Of a stretch of 64,000 nucleotides of DNA, positions 11,854 to 24,197 are shown in pieces. The notes under the pieces were generated by a model. The model was not told the origin of the DNA. It did no database searches and saw only the letters and a program-made list of their open reading frames with translations. How positions within the stretch are numbered: the stretch's first letter is position 1; each line of letters starts with the position of its first letter. Origin of the DNA: Laccaria trichodermophora. Lineage: Eukaryota; Basidiomycota; Agaricomycetes; Agaricales; Hydnangiaceae. Both the position numbers and the translations under genes were made by a program. The stretch covers positions 401,708 to 465,707 of the forward strand of contig JACTVC010000038.1 of NCBI GenBank assembly GCA_018417955.1, given 5' to 3'.

Positions 11854-13673
11854 TCAAATCATACCCATGATCAAAAACTTAGTGGTTTCCGCAAGTTGAC
11901 CGCAAACATCTGCTTTGAGTACTACGAGTTTAGCCTCAAAACTTGTACCGCAACTTTTTGGAGTAAGACAGATCGCACCATGCATAGGAATATTTATCGT
12001 TAAAAGAAAGGTCAGCGCACCCCATCTGATAGAGGAGTCGAATCGGATCGAAAGTATTGATGTATTCCAATCGGGTTGAAATCGCGAGGGGAACATATGT
12101 GGCGGGAAGGGCCTCGAGGCATATTGCCTTGCTCCCTGAAAACCCAGGACTGCGGTCCGAGTACCTCAGGGTAGCTTCTATGTGCAGCTGAGGCTCACAA
12201 CTTGCTTCGAACATGCAGTTGAGGTTAGCTTCTCGTGGCAGTGTGCTGTCATGAGGTTCGTCCACACGATCCAGGTGGAGATTTGCCCCACAATCGGCTC
12301 GCTTCTGACCAGATATTGTCTGTCATTCTGAATGATAAGTTTGGTTCGAACGACGTTTTGAGAGTGTTATGTGTGAAGTTGAAGTTTAGTCGAATCATTG
12401 CATAGTGTAGTTGACGATCAGATGATCAAGCCAGTGTTAGCCTTGGCTACTTTAAGGTCTCGAACCATACTACTGAGTAGTTTCCGCGCTTTGTTTAGGT
12501 TTGGGTGGTCGAGTAGCGTGCATTGGTAGACGAAAAAGGTTGATATGGCCTCCTTTGATCTTCCGGCTTTGTTGTGGTCAAGATTTATTGGCGGAAATAT
12601 AGTCTATTGATAAAGAGCAAAAATCCTTGGTTTGTATTGTATTAAATGTATGTCTGGATATCAGAAAGAGAGTTCTCAGAAATGTTGTGAAAGGGAGACA
12701 GGAGGGGATGACTTACCCGAATGAAGATGATGTGGTGGGTGGATGTATATGTATATGCGACGATCAGGTGGAAGTAGACGAAGAGAGCACCGACAAACAA
12801 TTAAAAAGCGGAAACGAGAGCATCCTAAAATATCGGTCAGGTGATTACCGCGAGACGTAACTGTCAGTCGTACTTGATTTATCGGTACAGGCTTTCATTG
12901 TTGGTGAAAGATGAACACACGAGGACCGTTGTTGGTACCAAACCAACGAGCGTACGTTGCAGGCTATGGAAGGGACGTCAGTGGCCGTACAAAAGAGGCA
13001 AGAGGAAGTAAGGTCTTACCGAGTAGAGTGGAAGGAGATGGGAGGTAGCGTGAGAGGGCTCGAGGGGGGTTAAATTAGGTATTTGAGGAGGACCTCCAAT
13101 CGCAGGGTCGTGGACAGCGTTGTTTCCAACGTCTCTGAAGGGGATGCTAGGGGCGAGGAATCGTCGTCTCAAGGAGGGAGTCTGTAGGACGTATCCAAAG
13201 AGAAGGAAAAGGGCTGAAGATCTTGTTCAAAAAGGCAAAGCCCGATCAAACAAGTCCGGTAACTCACCGATCACCATAAAGACAAAGACGACCAAGAGCC
13301 ACGGTACTAACATTGGCTCTGTCGAAATGACAATAATGATATCAAATTCGAGTGCAAGAGGTGAAAGGTAACGCGGAATCGACCACTTGTGATAGTAGTA
13401 GTAGACAGAGCGTGCACACCATTTCAAAGACCTTATACGTTTCCACTATTAGTTATTGTGTTGCAATCGAACGAGCATTCATACCTGTATGCACAGCCTA
13501 CCGTTCAACAGCTTTTACTGTGCAAGAGATTCCCTGCGACTTTGGACTCAAAAAAGACGCCCAAAGTTTCTACTCGTTCAGGTGGCATCCACCATCATAA
13601 ACACGGCCTTTAGCATCTGGGGGAAGGACGAAAAGAAACTTGCAGCTCGGGAAAGTGGGTGGAAGAGATTCAT
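11854..13673 (-). other. Further minus-strand membrane-type exons, gene model unresolved
   Basis: Several pieces look coding but could not be joined with confidence. From 13673: a start MNLFHPLSRAASFFSSF resembling a signal peptide. From about 13320: a helix MLVPWLLVVFVFMVI ending at a GTGAGT donor. From about 12770: a helix VGALFVYFHLIVAY ending at GTAAGT. From about 12600: an open frame of more than 50 codons (FFVYQCTLLDHPNLNKARK). From about 12300 to 11936: an open frame of more than 100 codons with six cysteines (NLNCMFEASCEPQLH). They lie in one transcription direction, divergent from the WDR7-like gene. They may form one long gene or two genes, possibly partly decayed. Confidence 0.35.
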
Positions 13674-13683
13674 TGCGGCGTGA

Positions 13684-14106
13684 CCGTGACACGACAATGT
13701 CACTCTACGACTTGAAGTGTCACTGTCGCGCAAAGCGTCAAGTTCAGCTGGCGCTTGGAGGCAGTGATACCAGGTGATACCTGGTTTGCAGCTGTACTTG
13801 AACGAACGTCCTACTGGTTCAAAATCGCAATGAATCGTACCTTGAAACGGGTGCGTCGCGTCTTCAAGCTTCAAGCGTCATAGCTCATGAGAAGTTCTCA
13901 AAGACCATTGAAATCAAGGCACATCTTGCAGGGTACACTTGACTGCTTCGTAAGTGCCAGAGATAAACAATGTAATTGTTGGAAAAGACATGGCGTTGGG
14001 AAGTGGTCGCTGTGAGGTTGCTCCAAGGTTGCTGGGAAATTGTGACATGTGACTTGTCGCATGTCGCGCGTTCAAATTCCGCTCATTGGATGCTCACACT
14101 CACTTG
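13684..14106. other. Divergent intergenic region
   Basis: Sequence between the minus-strand membrane-type exons and the WDR7-like gene. It is likely to hold promoters for both directions. No specific element is recognised. Confidence 0.35.
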
Positions 14107-17100
14107 ATGAATGAGAGAGTGAAGCAAACCTTCGCAGTTCCGCTTGCATTCCCAAACATTTCAAGCCTTCGGGGCGTTGAATCAGATCCATCAGACTACA
14201 GGAATATCGTTGAAACCAGTCTTCTTGATGCGCGACCGACGGTGCTGCATTGTTGGTCTCATTCGCCGAATGATGGAGATGACGGAGGCGGCGGAGTAAT
14301 AGTTGGATGCGACGATGGAACGCTGTATGTCTTTCATCAAACGTGTCAGCCGATCAATGCTCTTGAGTCTGTTGAGACCATTCAGCCTTCTCCGCAACCA
14401 AAGCCATCACGTCGGCCTCGTCGCATTTCACGATCGGGAACTCCCCCCACTCCAGCCTTTCCTCTCTCTCCAACATTCAACGTCTCTGCTCGTTCACGCG
14501 TCGTCTCTGGTGTTACCACGGACCCAGTTGAAGCACCAAAGAATTATGTTGATTTCGATGATGAGCCCGACAAGCTCAAGGATATTCTAAAAGGCAGAAC
14601 TCCGAAGGAGAAACAGGGAGTTTCGGACCCAACCGCAGAAAAGAACGGACGACTGGTGAAGTCGCCGGCTGCCTCCATCATGGAACCTGCGTCTTCTTCA
14701 AAACATCGGAAACCAAGGTCTCTACTGTCAGCCACGAATTCCCCCGCGCATACACCCCACTCTTTCTCGGTTCCTGCATCTCCCAAGGGACAAGAATCAT
14801 TCACAATCATAGATCCTCCGCATGAAATGTCTCTGCGATACCATATCATCCCATCGAAGTCCGGCTCGGGGCGGGCTGTGAGATCTGTCCAGATGTTACA
14901 GGACAACAGGTTCATCGCCGTTCTTCACGAGACAGGGTAGGTACAATTATCACTCGTTGAATTTATTGTTCTAAAGATATTTCAGTGACCTTTATGTCTT
15001 TTCTTTGGAAGATGGAATTTGTGTCGCCTGCGTTCATGCCGGGGGCGTTGGTTCCCCAATGGGAGTAAAGGATAGAGACGTCCCTGATGACATTTGGGAG
15101 TGGTGTTCGCTGAGTGTGGCATATGTTGAACAGGTATTGCTCACGATGCTCATGCGAGAACTATAGTTAATACCCTTTGAAGTCGACGATCCTTCTTGCA
15201 ACCGCTGCAACCGATGCCAACACTTCTGCCCCTACCCCAGACATGGACGAAAGTTCAACAGAAAAATCACAAGGTATCATGCTCGAGTTTTCTGCTGGCG
15301 ATGAGGTTGGTTCCTCGGAAATAAAGCTTTCAATACTTGGCCAATGGGAGTTTGACGGGCCAGCCAAAGGGCTCGGTATTCACATCGAATCTGATAGTCG
15401 GTCACCATCATACCTTATATTCATCTCATTTATCTCGCCATGAGCAGAAACATCAACACTGTACTCCATAAATTCACAAGGTTGTCTTCTCGTCCGCCAA
15501 CTCTGCCTCCGACCTCCGCCGCCAAGTCCACCTATTCCAGCTAATGCTGAACCTGAACATCACCTTCCTATCCCAAACCCCTTCAAGGGGATGATGTCGC
15601 GTTCAACAGAACACCTCTCTCACGAAAAGAATTCAAAAGATGCACCAAAGGTGACGCTAAACGGCGTTCATAACGTGGGGCGTCTTCTGTCAGATTCGAC
15701 ACTGTCAGGTCTATGCACGAGGGATGTTGAAGGGAGACTGTACGGTATTGCATGGGCCCATAGGGAGATGACGGTTAGTTATCAAATAAAACCAAATGGG
15801 TAAAAACTCCACTGACTTCGCAATTCCACGATAGGTCTTTGTTTACGAAGCCAGATCATCAAAAGTTCTCTACCAGACATCTATTAGCTCTGTGGAGAAT
15901 GTAGAGTGGTTTGATGAATCGACTTATGCTCTTACGTACGATGTGGGTGTTGGCCGTTCGTTTCGAGCATGACTTGACGATTGTGTTTGGTTCTTAGGAT
16001 CGTGTGGAGGTATACCAGCTTAAACATGTCGCAACTGAGACTGAATCTGCAGACTCAAGTACTGTCAAAAACTGTTTGAAGTAAGATTTCGGATGATAAA
16101 ACTTTGAAAACCTCACTCACTTCTTGTTGTTCTCTCAAAGTCCAGACCTACTCCGCACCTTGGCCATAGGGCCGCACAATGCAATTACGCTAGCCGCTCC
16201 TCCAAACTTGATTGTCATCAAAGCAGTGGATGGCCAACGGCAGCTAGTCTCATTCAATGCAGTCCCAAAACTAGGTTCAGAAACCCCCGAGGGTGAATGT
16301 TCGCGGATATTATGGCACTCAAATCCGGCTCCTTTAAATGGGGAACCTAAGATCACGTTGACTTCAATGTTTCCGCTTGATTTGGATCGTATTGTCCAAG
16401 GTTACTGTTCGTATCCTCCAACAATTCTTCCATGTGGCTTCGCTAAGTTTGGTCCCAGCTGATGGACGCCTACGCCAATACTCTATACCTCAAATGTCGA
16501 GGAAGGGCGAGAACCCAACCACACTAACATCCTCATCGACGAAAACTTCAGAACCAGCCTTGAACGGCTACATCTCGGCTCTACATCTAGTTCAGAACCA
16601 ACGGACAAAAGAAAAGTATTTTTTGGGAGGCGCGGATGATGGCTCCATCGCGTTTTGGTCAAGCAGGTTTGCCCATTTTGCGTAAGAAGAGAGGGATAGG
16701 ACTAACAATGGATCAAACTTCTCAGTACCTTTGAACTATGTGCGAGATGGATTGTGTTCACGACACCATTGGTGAAAGTCCTGACTTTCGAGGGCGAGAC
16801 AGTGGGTCCACTGCGAGGGTGTGTATTGTGCATCGCAAGGGATGGGACTATTGCGGTCATCGTCGTTGACGGGTTTCAATTGTGAGAGTTTCCGACCTTA
16901 ATGTTCGTCTTCTTACTCAGGTTGATAAACAGTTTGTACCTCGTCCCCGGGGCTGCGGCACCGCTTCAAAGAATATGTGTAGGGGGTAATAGCTTGTTGC
17001 TCATCTATTCGGACCGGAGGGCAAGATTGTGGGATGCACAAACAAAGGAGTTCTGGCGATCCATGGGACTTCAAAAGGCACAGGAATTGTTGGCGCAGGG

Positions 17101-19315
17101 AGAGTGGATATGTCTGTAAGTGGTTATAGGGTATCTCGTGGCTTCATCGGTGCTTATATGGACACTAGGACCATGGAACAAGACACTTGTATTCCAAGTT
17201 TAGCGTGGGCGAGTATTGCACCTTCCTTCGAGGGTAGGGATGCTGGTAGGTACTCTGGCTCTTGAATGCGAAGTATGGCTCATATTAAATGTGTTAACAT
17301 AGTTTCGACCCTTTCTCTTGACCTGGAGAGACTGGTCGTTGATTCCGTTGCCTTGACGAAAACAATCAGCACTAGCCGGGACGAGATTCGCAATATATTG
17401 CTGACATTGGACAGGCTGCGTCTTATCTTATCGATTCTTCTGACGCCTGGACTCAGTGACGACGTCGATTCAATATGTGATGGTAAATTGAAAGTCATGC
17501 CGTCCTCTGCTGCAGTCGGACTCTCCAGGTGCGTTTGTTTCGGGTATATATGCGTCTGCCTGACTTAAGAAGTAACTTTGTAGTGATGGTGCAACTGTGC
17601 TATATCCAGTCACCCGTCCCCGTGATGTTTGGTGCATTTCGGGGAACGTATCTGCTGCGCGTGCTTTGAGCATCGTCCTAGTTTTGCGAGCTATGAGTCT
17701 CTTTGAAGGTAGATGAATCTGCCGTTACAATCTCCTTTACTAATTTTGAGTCAAATAGAACTCTCGGAAGCCACCAATACGGTCATATCGTTCTACGCTA
17801 CATCTGTCGGGACTTGCGTTGGGGAACAGTATCAACCTCCAAGCTTAGAGTATCTGGCAAGAAGATGGTTCGCTGCCTCAAGTCTGGCTTTGTTTCCTGG
17901 GCCCCTTACTATCAAGTCTAACTTGGAAATGTAGATGAACTCCGCCAAGCTATAAGGTTGATCTTTGACGCGACACTTGCACGATTGTCAGACGAGGAAG
18001 CTATTGCCGTTGCGGAGAAATGGCAACATCATGGTACGTTCCTTTCTTCTCTAACATTTGCTCGCCATTAAATTGTTGGCGTCTTAGTACCTACCCTACA
18101 ACCTGATGCTGAGCGAGAAACCATCAATGCTGCTTTAGCTTTGTTCATTTGTGGATGCATCGCTTCGGAGAAGTATACCTTACTTTCGACGAAGTAGGTT
18201 TTCTCTCCGAGTTACCCTGCTTGATGTTACGCTAACGATCATCTCCACCAGCTCCTTGACTGATATATCTAAGTCGATCACATTGTACCTCCACGATGAG
18301 TCCTCCGCTTACCGAGTTCTCGCTATCGACTTGTGTTCGCGTGGATTTCACGTCTGGCAACATTACGTCGATACAATGGAAATCCTTAGGTCGCTCTTCA
18401 CGCTGTCCACTAATGTTCGAAAGGATTCTATCTCCATCCAGAATGTGAACAGCCAGGCCAGATTGGCCGTTCTCTCAATCGCTTCAAACAACATTCAGCT
18501 TTTCATGTCAACATTGTGTTTGGATATCCTCACACCGCCGACTTTAGAGAACCGGAGGTCCGTCATGCAAATTATGGCATTCTTGATCCGAAAGGTATAG
18601 TTAATCTTCACGTTTACTCTTCGTCTCCTTTATAATGACTCTTGGCTCTCAGCGGCCTCACATCCTCCAACCTACCCTCCCAAGACTCTTGGAAGCTGTC
18701 ATCAAATCTTTGGATCCGAATTCAACAACAAACCGCGATGCAGTATTAGATACCGCGACTGAGATTATCGGTTATGTTGTCAAGACGTAAGCCAACCCTT
18801 TGATCTATGCAGCCTTTTGTCAACCATATCTTCCCCAGGTTCCCAACGGTCGACTTTCATATGGCAACTCAACGTCTCGCGGTTGGTTCGAATGAAGGAG
18901 CAGTGGTGATGTATGATCTGAAGACGGCAATCCGACTATATGTCCTTGAAGGGCATGCAAAGCAGATTTCGGGCTGTAGCTTCTCTCCTGACGGCAGAAG
19001 GCTAGTAACCCTGTCTCTTAGTGAAAGTCTGCTCTTGGTTTGGAAGGTAGGGTCGAGCTTTGCAAGTTTCTTCAATCCGGGAGCGCCCCCACGTCAGGGC
19101 CATGGTGGATCCCAGCCCTTCAAAACTTTGAATTTCAACATTGGGAGTGAATGTAAGTTTTTTCATGCTGTGTTCAGCCTAGTTGGCTAAAGCCTGTCAT
19201 GTCTATAGCAAATATGTCGTTTATAGAAACACTCGAGTTGGTCAACTTTGAGTGGGTTGCTGACCGTACTGTTAGGGTTAGAATACGCGAAAGTATCTTG
19301 ACCTTCAGCACATAG
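14107..19315 (+). CDS. WD40 protein of the WDR7 / rabconnectin-3-beta family
   Basis: Twenty exons join in frame to give 1393 aa: 14107-14936, 14986-15133, 15183-15396, 15448-15773, 15835-15942, 15998-16080, 16141-16400, 16459-16666, 16726-16881, 16921-17115, 17169-17245, 17303-17528, 17584-17708, 17759-17881, 17935-18033, 18088-18193, 18252-18594, 18653-18786, 18839-19152 and 19209-19315. An N-terminal WD40 half is interrupted by a long Ser/Pro-rich insert (residues about 100-250). A helical middle follows (LYLHDESSAYRVLAIDLCSR region). The C-terminal WD repeats are the most conserved part: VDFHMATQRLAVGSNEGAVV, then SFSPDGRRLVT and VWKVGSSFASFFNPG. In other eukaryotes WDR7 partners the Rav1/DMXL proteins in V-ATPase assembly, and that role is inferred here. 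All introns are 39-60 nt. The join 17881/17935 uses a weak GTCTGG donor. The start is the first in-frame ATG after a stop at 14050. Confidence 0.87.
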
Positions 19316-20006
19316 CCTAGATCCAACCTAGTTTGAGGCATGTGCTTTTGATGTATATAGCAGCAATAGTGGCTGCCTTGTACTCAAGCCTTCGACATTG
19401 TTGACTGTCCCGCCATACCAAGTGGTATGCAACTCCTGCGCATGGGGTTTATTTCGAAACTTGAAGGGGGGCAGTTAAGTGAAGTCTTTGATGGATTCCG
19501 TGACAAATTTATCATTTTTGCACCTTTTATGTAATTAGAACAGACTATGGGAATTTTTTTTATTGTGACAGTATGTTTGCCAATCATTCAAGGGGCTGAC
19601 AGAATAGAAACAATTAATGTGCTTATTGTTTAATTGAGTTTAGAATTATTTTTTACAGTAGTCTAATCAGGCGCACAGGTGCCTGGGGACATAACATCTC
19701 CTCTCCCCGAGATACTGTACGATTACAACCAACTCTTCAAGCCATTTAGGGTGTGACCTATTTCAATCAACTCTTTGTCACTTCAACATCTGATGTGAGG
19801 CGTGACAAAGAGTACAATCACTTCATCTGTACTTCAGAAAATCAAGAATAGGCTGTCCTTGCAGTCAAATCTTCAATGGTGGGAAAGGTCTCCTTAAAAA
19901 TTAGTTTAAGGGTTCCTAGTGCTGTCTACACAGCTAGGAGTGCTGCAGGCTTCAAAAAATTGGTATTTTAGATGCAAGAGAAAACAACTTCAAAACCTGT
20001 GGTGAT
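19316..20006. other. Start of the transposon island
   Basis: No gene. About 19455-19575 is one copy of a dispersed repeat whose inverted copy lies at about 26873-26997. The remainder is AT-rich with the CpG-poor look of old repeats. Confidence 0.5.
19455..19575. repeat. Dispersed inverted repeat, copy 1
   Basis: The sequence around GATTCCGTGACAAATTTATC and GTAATTAGAACAGACTATGG recurs in reverse complement at about 26873-26997 with scattered differences. The order of blocks is the same over some 115 bp. It is probably a fragment of an old mobile element. Confidence 0.6.
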
Positions 20007-20590
20007 TAGTGTTTGAAAGTCCGGTTTGGTCCGGTTTTTTGATGCCCAGGGGCATGGACCGTAACCGTAACCGGTCTGCCTTTTCCCCAGAAGTCAAAAG
20101 ACCAGACCGGACTGCAAAAAGACCACAGACCGCAGTTTTTTGCGGTCTATAGACCGGTTTCGGTCTGCATCGGTTTTAGCTGGTTTATGACCGGTCTTTA
20201 GGCCAATATTTTAAAATTATGAATCGGTAAATTTATTAACATCTCTATTAGCTTTAAAACGAGCCCAAGAACGTTAAATTCCGTTAGGAATTGGTGCTTC
20301 TATAAAATAAGTCTGGTACATCTATTATTCCCAAAAGTAATTTACATTTTAATCCATATCTCTCTCGTTTTTTGACCAAATCGTACGTTCTTGGGTGCGT
20401 TTTAAAGGGTATTTAAGGGGCTACAAAAGACCGGTCCAAACCGGTCAAGACCGGTTCATGTTAACCGGTTTTTTTGCGGTCTTTACATCTCAAAAATAAA
20501 AAGACCGAACCGCAGGTCCGGTCTTTTGCGGTCTTGGTCCGGTCTGGTTACGGTCTTTTTCCAGTCACGAGACCGGACTTCCAAACACTA
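20007..20590. mobile_element. hAT-type MITE, copy 1 (584 bp)
   Basis: The element begins TAGTGTTTGAAAGTCCGG and ends CCGGACTTCCAAACACTA, a terminal inverted repeat of about 18 bp. It is flanked on both sides by GTGGTGAT (19999-20006 and 20591-20598), a perfect 8-bp target duplication. TAGTG-type ends with 8-bp duplications are diagnostic of the hAT superfamily. The arms are packed with CCGGTCTTT / AAAGACCGG motifs that could serve as subterminal transposase sites and also make it strongly self-complementary. There is no coding capacity. A second copy in the opposite orientation lies at 24198-24761. Confidence 0.93.
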
Positions 20591-20598
20591 GTGGTGAT

Positions 20599-21016
20599 GC
20601 ATGATGTCACACTCACTTCCCTTCATTCAAACCCCTCTGTGATGCATGATGCAAAGACTCAGTTGTAATTGTACAGTACTCCTGGTTTCTGAAACCAGCG
20701 ATCCAGTGTGAGTGAGTCACACACCTGAGACCCCTCAGGTATATCAGGTGCTGGAGTGGAGTTGAGTGATCCTCCCTCTTACCTTGACCTCCCTACCAGG
20801 CAGTGGTAAGATTTGCATTCACATCCCAACCTCTGGTTGCATCAAATTAACTCTGTAAATCCTCAATTACCTATCTATGTCTGGCAATGATACTTCTGCT
20901 TCACTTGATGCTCCTATCTCTGCTGCTGTAAACAACTGCAATGATCATCAAGATGATGAAACACAGCAACAACTGAGTGGTATGCCTGAGCATGGTTCTG
21001 GCAAGCGTCAATAGGC
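20599..21016. other. Host-like or relic sequence without recognisable gene
   Basis: No gene or repeat boundary is recognised. From about 20880 a short open stretch (SGNDTSASLDAPISAA) could be the start of a relic TE polyprotein. Confidence 0.3.
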
Positions 21017-21867
21017 ATTGTCACGGGTAACCCCTGGGTACTTTCGGCCAAACCCGTACCCTTACCTGCAGAAACCCCTACCCGTGGTTGAGGGTAGGGG
21101 TTTCTGTGGGTAAGGGTACGGGTTTTGGTGGGTTTGGCGGGTTCGATGGGTCTAGTGGGTTTGCACCACAGTTAGGTATTTCGATTATGTATTACTTCGC
21201 AATGTAACATGCAACTTGGTAATCTATCATACAAATGCTAAGATATGGACGGCAGCCAGCAAAACGAGTGGCGTGGTGGGTCCGTTGTTGGTAGGTGAAG
21301 CCACCAATGTGACGGACACGCCTCGTCTATCGTCGTCGCTGTTCCCCCCTTCTGCCCATCTGTAGCTCACCTTCCTCACTACACTCCCTTTATCTGTACT
21401 CACCAATGGCTTGCATTCTTCGAAGGTGAACACGACAACCTCAGGGGGTATTTGGGCGTGTCGTTTATCGTCGTCGCCGTTCCCCCCTTCTGCCCGTCTC
21501 ACTGTGGAAGGATGACGACGATCGTCACCGTTGCCCACGTCGTTGCCGTTGCCCATATGCATCACGGTCATCCTCGCGTGTTGAATCCTCGGCAACCTCC
21601 TACTCAGCAGCTTCGGGATGGAGGGACTCACTACAACGACGATTACCGTCGTCGTCCGTGGCATGGTTGCCACACGTACAGGCACAGGCACAGGCGTGTG
21701 TGTGGGTCGGCAGTGCGTCAGCCTGGTTTCGGCGGGGTAGAGAGGGGTGGTATTCTGGGAAGGAGAAGGTGGTATTGGTGGTGGGGTCAAGAGTTTCGCG
21801 TCTTCCGTCCCTTTCCCTTCGGCAGGACTGGGAGTATTTGCTCCAATGCGAGGGGGTGACGTTCTTC

Positions 21868-22425
21868 ACGTTGCCGCATGTTGTGGCTTTGGGATATATG
21901 TGAGTTTTACGATGCTTTAGATTCTGATTCAATGACTTACATGTTTGAAGGTCGTTACCACCTTCCGAACATTCTCCGGCCTTTACGACATCACTAACTA
22001 CATCAAGTACGTCCTATCCGCCTTCAACGAAGTCCGTTTTGGAGTTATCATGTGTCTATTGTCGACCTTCAAGGTAAATCATAAGTCTTTGTTATTATGC
22101 AAGTGTTCAAAGACCTACCTTCACATTTAGCCGCTTCAACACGCTATTGCCTCCAATCCAACTTCCCAACGCTCACCACGAGGTATCGACATCCGCCAAA
22201 CGGGTTTGGGTCATTGTGGATGTTCTGCAACGTCGCCGTATGTTGTAGCTTTCGGATAAAGGTGAGCTCTACATTGGTTTGAGTTCTGATGCACTTACTT
22301 ACTTCTCTGAAGGCCGTTTACACCCGTTACCAGCTCCCGAAGGTTCCCCAGCCTTTGCAACGTCACCAAGTGCGCCCTAGCCGACCTCAAAGCAAGTGTG
22401 GTGGAGTTGACACCAGCTATGTCAC
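21868..22425. repeat. Diverged tandem duplication inside the element
   Basis: A block of about 200 bp starting at TTGCCGCATGTTGTGGCTTT (about 21870) is repeated, with many substitutions, from CGTCGCCGTATGTTGTAGCT (about 22233). Both copies carry the same series: TGAGTTTTAC/TGAGCTCTAC, GAAGGTCGTTACCACC/GAAGGCCGTTTACACC, then CGGCCTTTACGAC/CAGCCTTTGCAAC. Confidence 0.55.
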
Positions 22426-22773
22426 CATAAGCACATGAGAAACAAAACGAGGACAAAAGAAGGGGGAAAAAATGTACCGAAGGACTATCATAGTCCCTCT
22501 CCCTCCAAACGACGTTAACGGTTGATGGTTGTCGTCGTCGTGCATCGTGCGCTGTCGTTCACCGTCATCGCTCGTCATTTGTAGGCATCAGCTCGTCGTT
22601 GGTGTGTGCCGTGTGGTTGTGGGCGATGTGGGGGGCGGTGGCTGGTGACAGTGGTGACGCGGCGGCACTGTGAACGATGGTGAAAACAAAGTGCTTAGTT
22701 CTTTAATGTGTCTTGCCACGTTCGTTATACCCAGAGGTGTGCTATGGGAGGGTGAGGATTGGGTGAGGAGCAA

Positions 22774-22801
22774 GATCAACAGTGATCGATCACTGTTGAT
22801 C
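22774..22801. repeat. Perfect 28-bp palindrome
   Basis: GATCAACAGTGATC is followed immediately by its exact reverse complement. It sits just inside the right end of the preceding TIR-flanked element and could form a cruciform or bind a dimeric protein. Confidence 0.9.
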
Positions 22802-22989
22802 ACGATTCAAACTCCGATGAAAAACCCGCCGTTAACCTGGCGGGTAACCCACCAACCCGCATTGAGGGTACAGGTACGGCGAGGGTCAGACAAACCCAAC
22901 CCGTACCCCTACCCATATGTACCCTTACCCGCAACCCGTGCGGGTTGCGAAACCCATGACAATCACTAAGTGTCGATCTGTGTCCCCAG

Positions 22990-24064
22990 TGCAATGTGGC
23001 AACAGTATGCTTGGGAGTTTCCCAGCTGCAGTCCCTACTCAAGCTCTCTGCAGCAAAATGGTTGAGGATTTTCGCTCCTCAAAGATCTCAAAAGGAGCTG
23101 CTCTCAGCTGAATTCACACAGCACTTGTCAATGCCCTACCTGAAGATTTATCAGCTGTTGAAGACAATTTTGCACAATACTTATCTATTGTTGAAGATCA
23201 TGAACATCATCTCACTCAGGTGAAACAACATGGTGACAAATGGTCAGGAGAAGATGATGGGGAACCTGAACATGAATCACCAACCACGATGAAACACGCT
23301 AAGCCAGATGACTCACAATATCCATGGACTGTTTCCGACTTCATCTGGAACATTACTCTATCTCCTAGCCTCACTGCTACCCTTGAGTTGCTCAAATTAT
23401 ACACCATTGATCCAAAGGGTATGAAATGATCCCTTGTCAACTCTCCCTCTTGCCCAGAGTTTCCTGACTCTGAGTGGACAAACATCCTTGTTGGTCATGC
23501 AGTCAATCTTGATGCCATTCTTTTGGGATATTACTCAACTTCAAATAATGATGAGCAAGTTGAATCCATTAGAGAAGTTGAGATTAAGTTCAGAACAGTG
23601 GCTCCCACCAAAGTGGTCTGAAGTGCTGGGGAGTGGTCAATTTCTTGGAATAAGACTTCTCATACAACATCCACAGCTTTTCCCCATTGTGCCAGGGAAC
23701 TTGTTGATTATGCTGGATACATTGTTGGATTGTTCGCCATGACTGACATCCATTTCCATGACCAAGTCATTCTCTTTGACAAAGCTGTCTGCCATCAGAT
23801 TGGGAGTCACCATGATCTTGAACTTACAGACTTCAACAAATTTGTGGATCTCAAAGCTGTGCACATGGATTCAATTAGTGCAGCAGTTGTTTAATGTGCA
23901 TCTCTTGCCATGAAAAACCCATCTTCCCACAAGAGACAAGAAGCATGCAATTGATGGAATGAAAACCTGTGCTTGCTTGAGAGCAGCCAGTGTCATCGAC
24001 TTCATGTGTGCAACAAGTGTTCAAAAGGTGGGCACAAAGGACCTGATTGTCCCTCTTTGCAGTG
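22990..24064 (+). pseudogene. Gag-like ORF of a tyrosine-recombinase element, decayed
   Basis: Plus-strand fragments in changing frames read as a gag-like protein: VSDFIWNITLSPSLTATLEL near 23330, then ELVDYAGYIVGLFA and a stretch with ELTDFNKFVDLKAVH around 23700-23870. A CCHC zinc knuckle (CNKCSKGGHKGPDC) lies at about 24008-24050 in a third frame. Stops and frameshifts separate the pieces. The same pairing of zinc knuckle and downstream tyrosine recombinase occurs in basidiomycete YR elements, so this is taken as the upstream ORF of the recombinase at 24767. Confidence 0.55.
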
Positions 24065-24197
24065 AACCTGCCCCCGACACCTGTTGATTCTCACCCAGAA
24101 GTGTATGTTGTTATTTATTCTTACAGCCTCCTTGATCATTACTGCTGGGGGTAATCAAAAAATGATCTCAATATTGTGTGGCTCTCACCAGCCACAA

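Larger units (their letters stand above)
21017..22963. mobile_element. TIR-flanked element with GGGTACGGGT-rich ends
   Basis: The left end reads ATTGTCACGGGT and the right end ACCCATGACAAT, an 11/12 inverted match. Both ends continue into about 120 bp rich in CCCGTACCC and CCCTTACCC in opposite orientation. The interior has CG-rich coding-like sequence with no recognised protein, and an internal diverged tandem duplication. I found no target duplication, so the ends are approximate and the superfamily is unknown. Confidence 0.5.

Noticed and set aside
9580..13673. STE3-type pheromone receptor gene
   Set aside because: Several hydrophobic exons invited this idea, but no conserved STE3 motif could be placed, and the one complete model is a single-pass protein with a signal peptide.
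20007..20590. CRISPR-like array from repeated CCGGTCTTT motifs
   Set aside because: Repeats are short, occur in both orientations and have irregular spacing within a TIR element. The organism is a eukaryote.
21227..21932. Pro/His/Arg-rich overlapping frames on both strands
   Set aside because: They are low-complexity frames in CG-rich TIR-element sequence, without recognised domain or supported splice sites.
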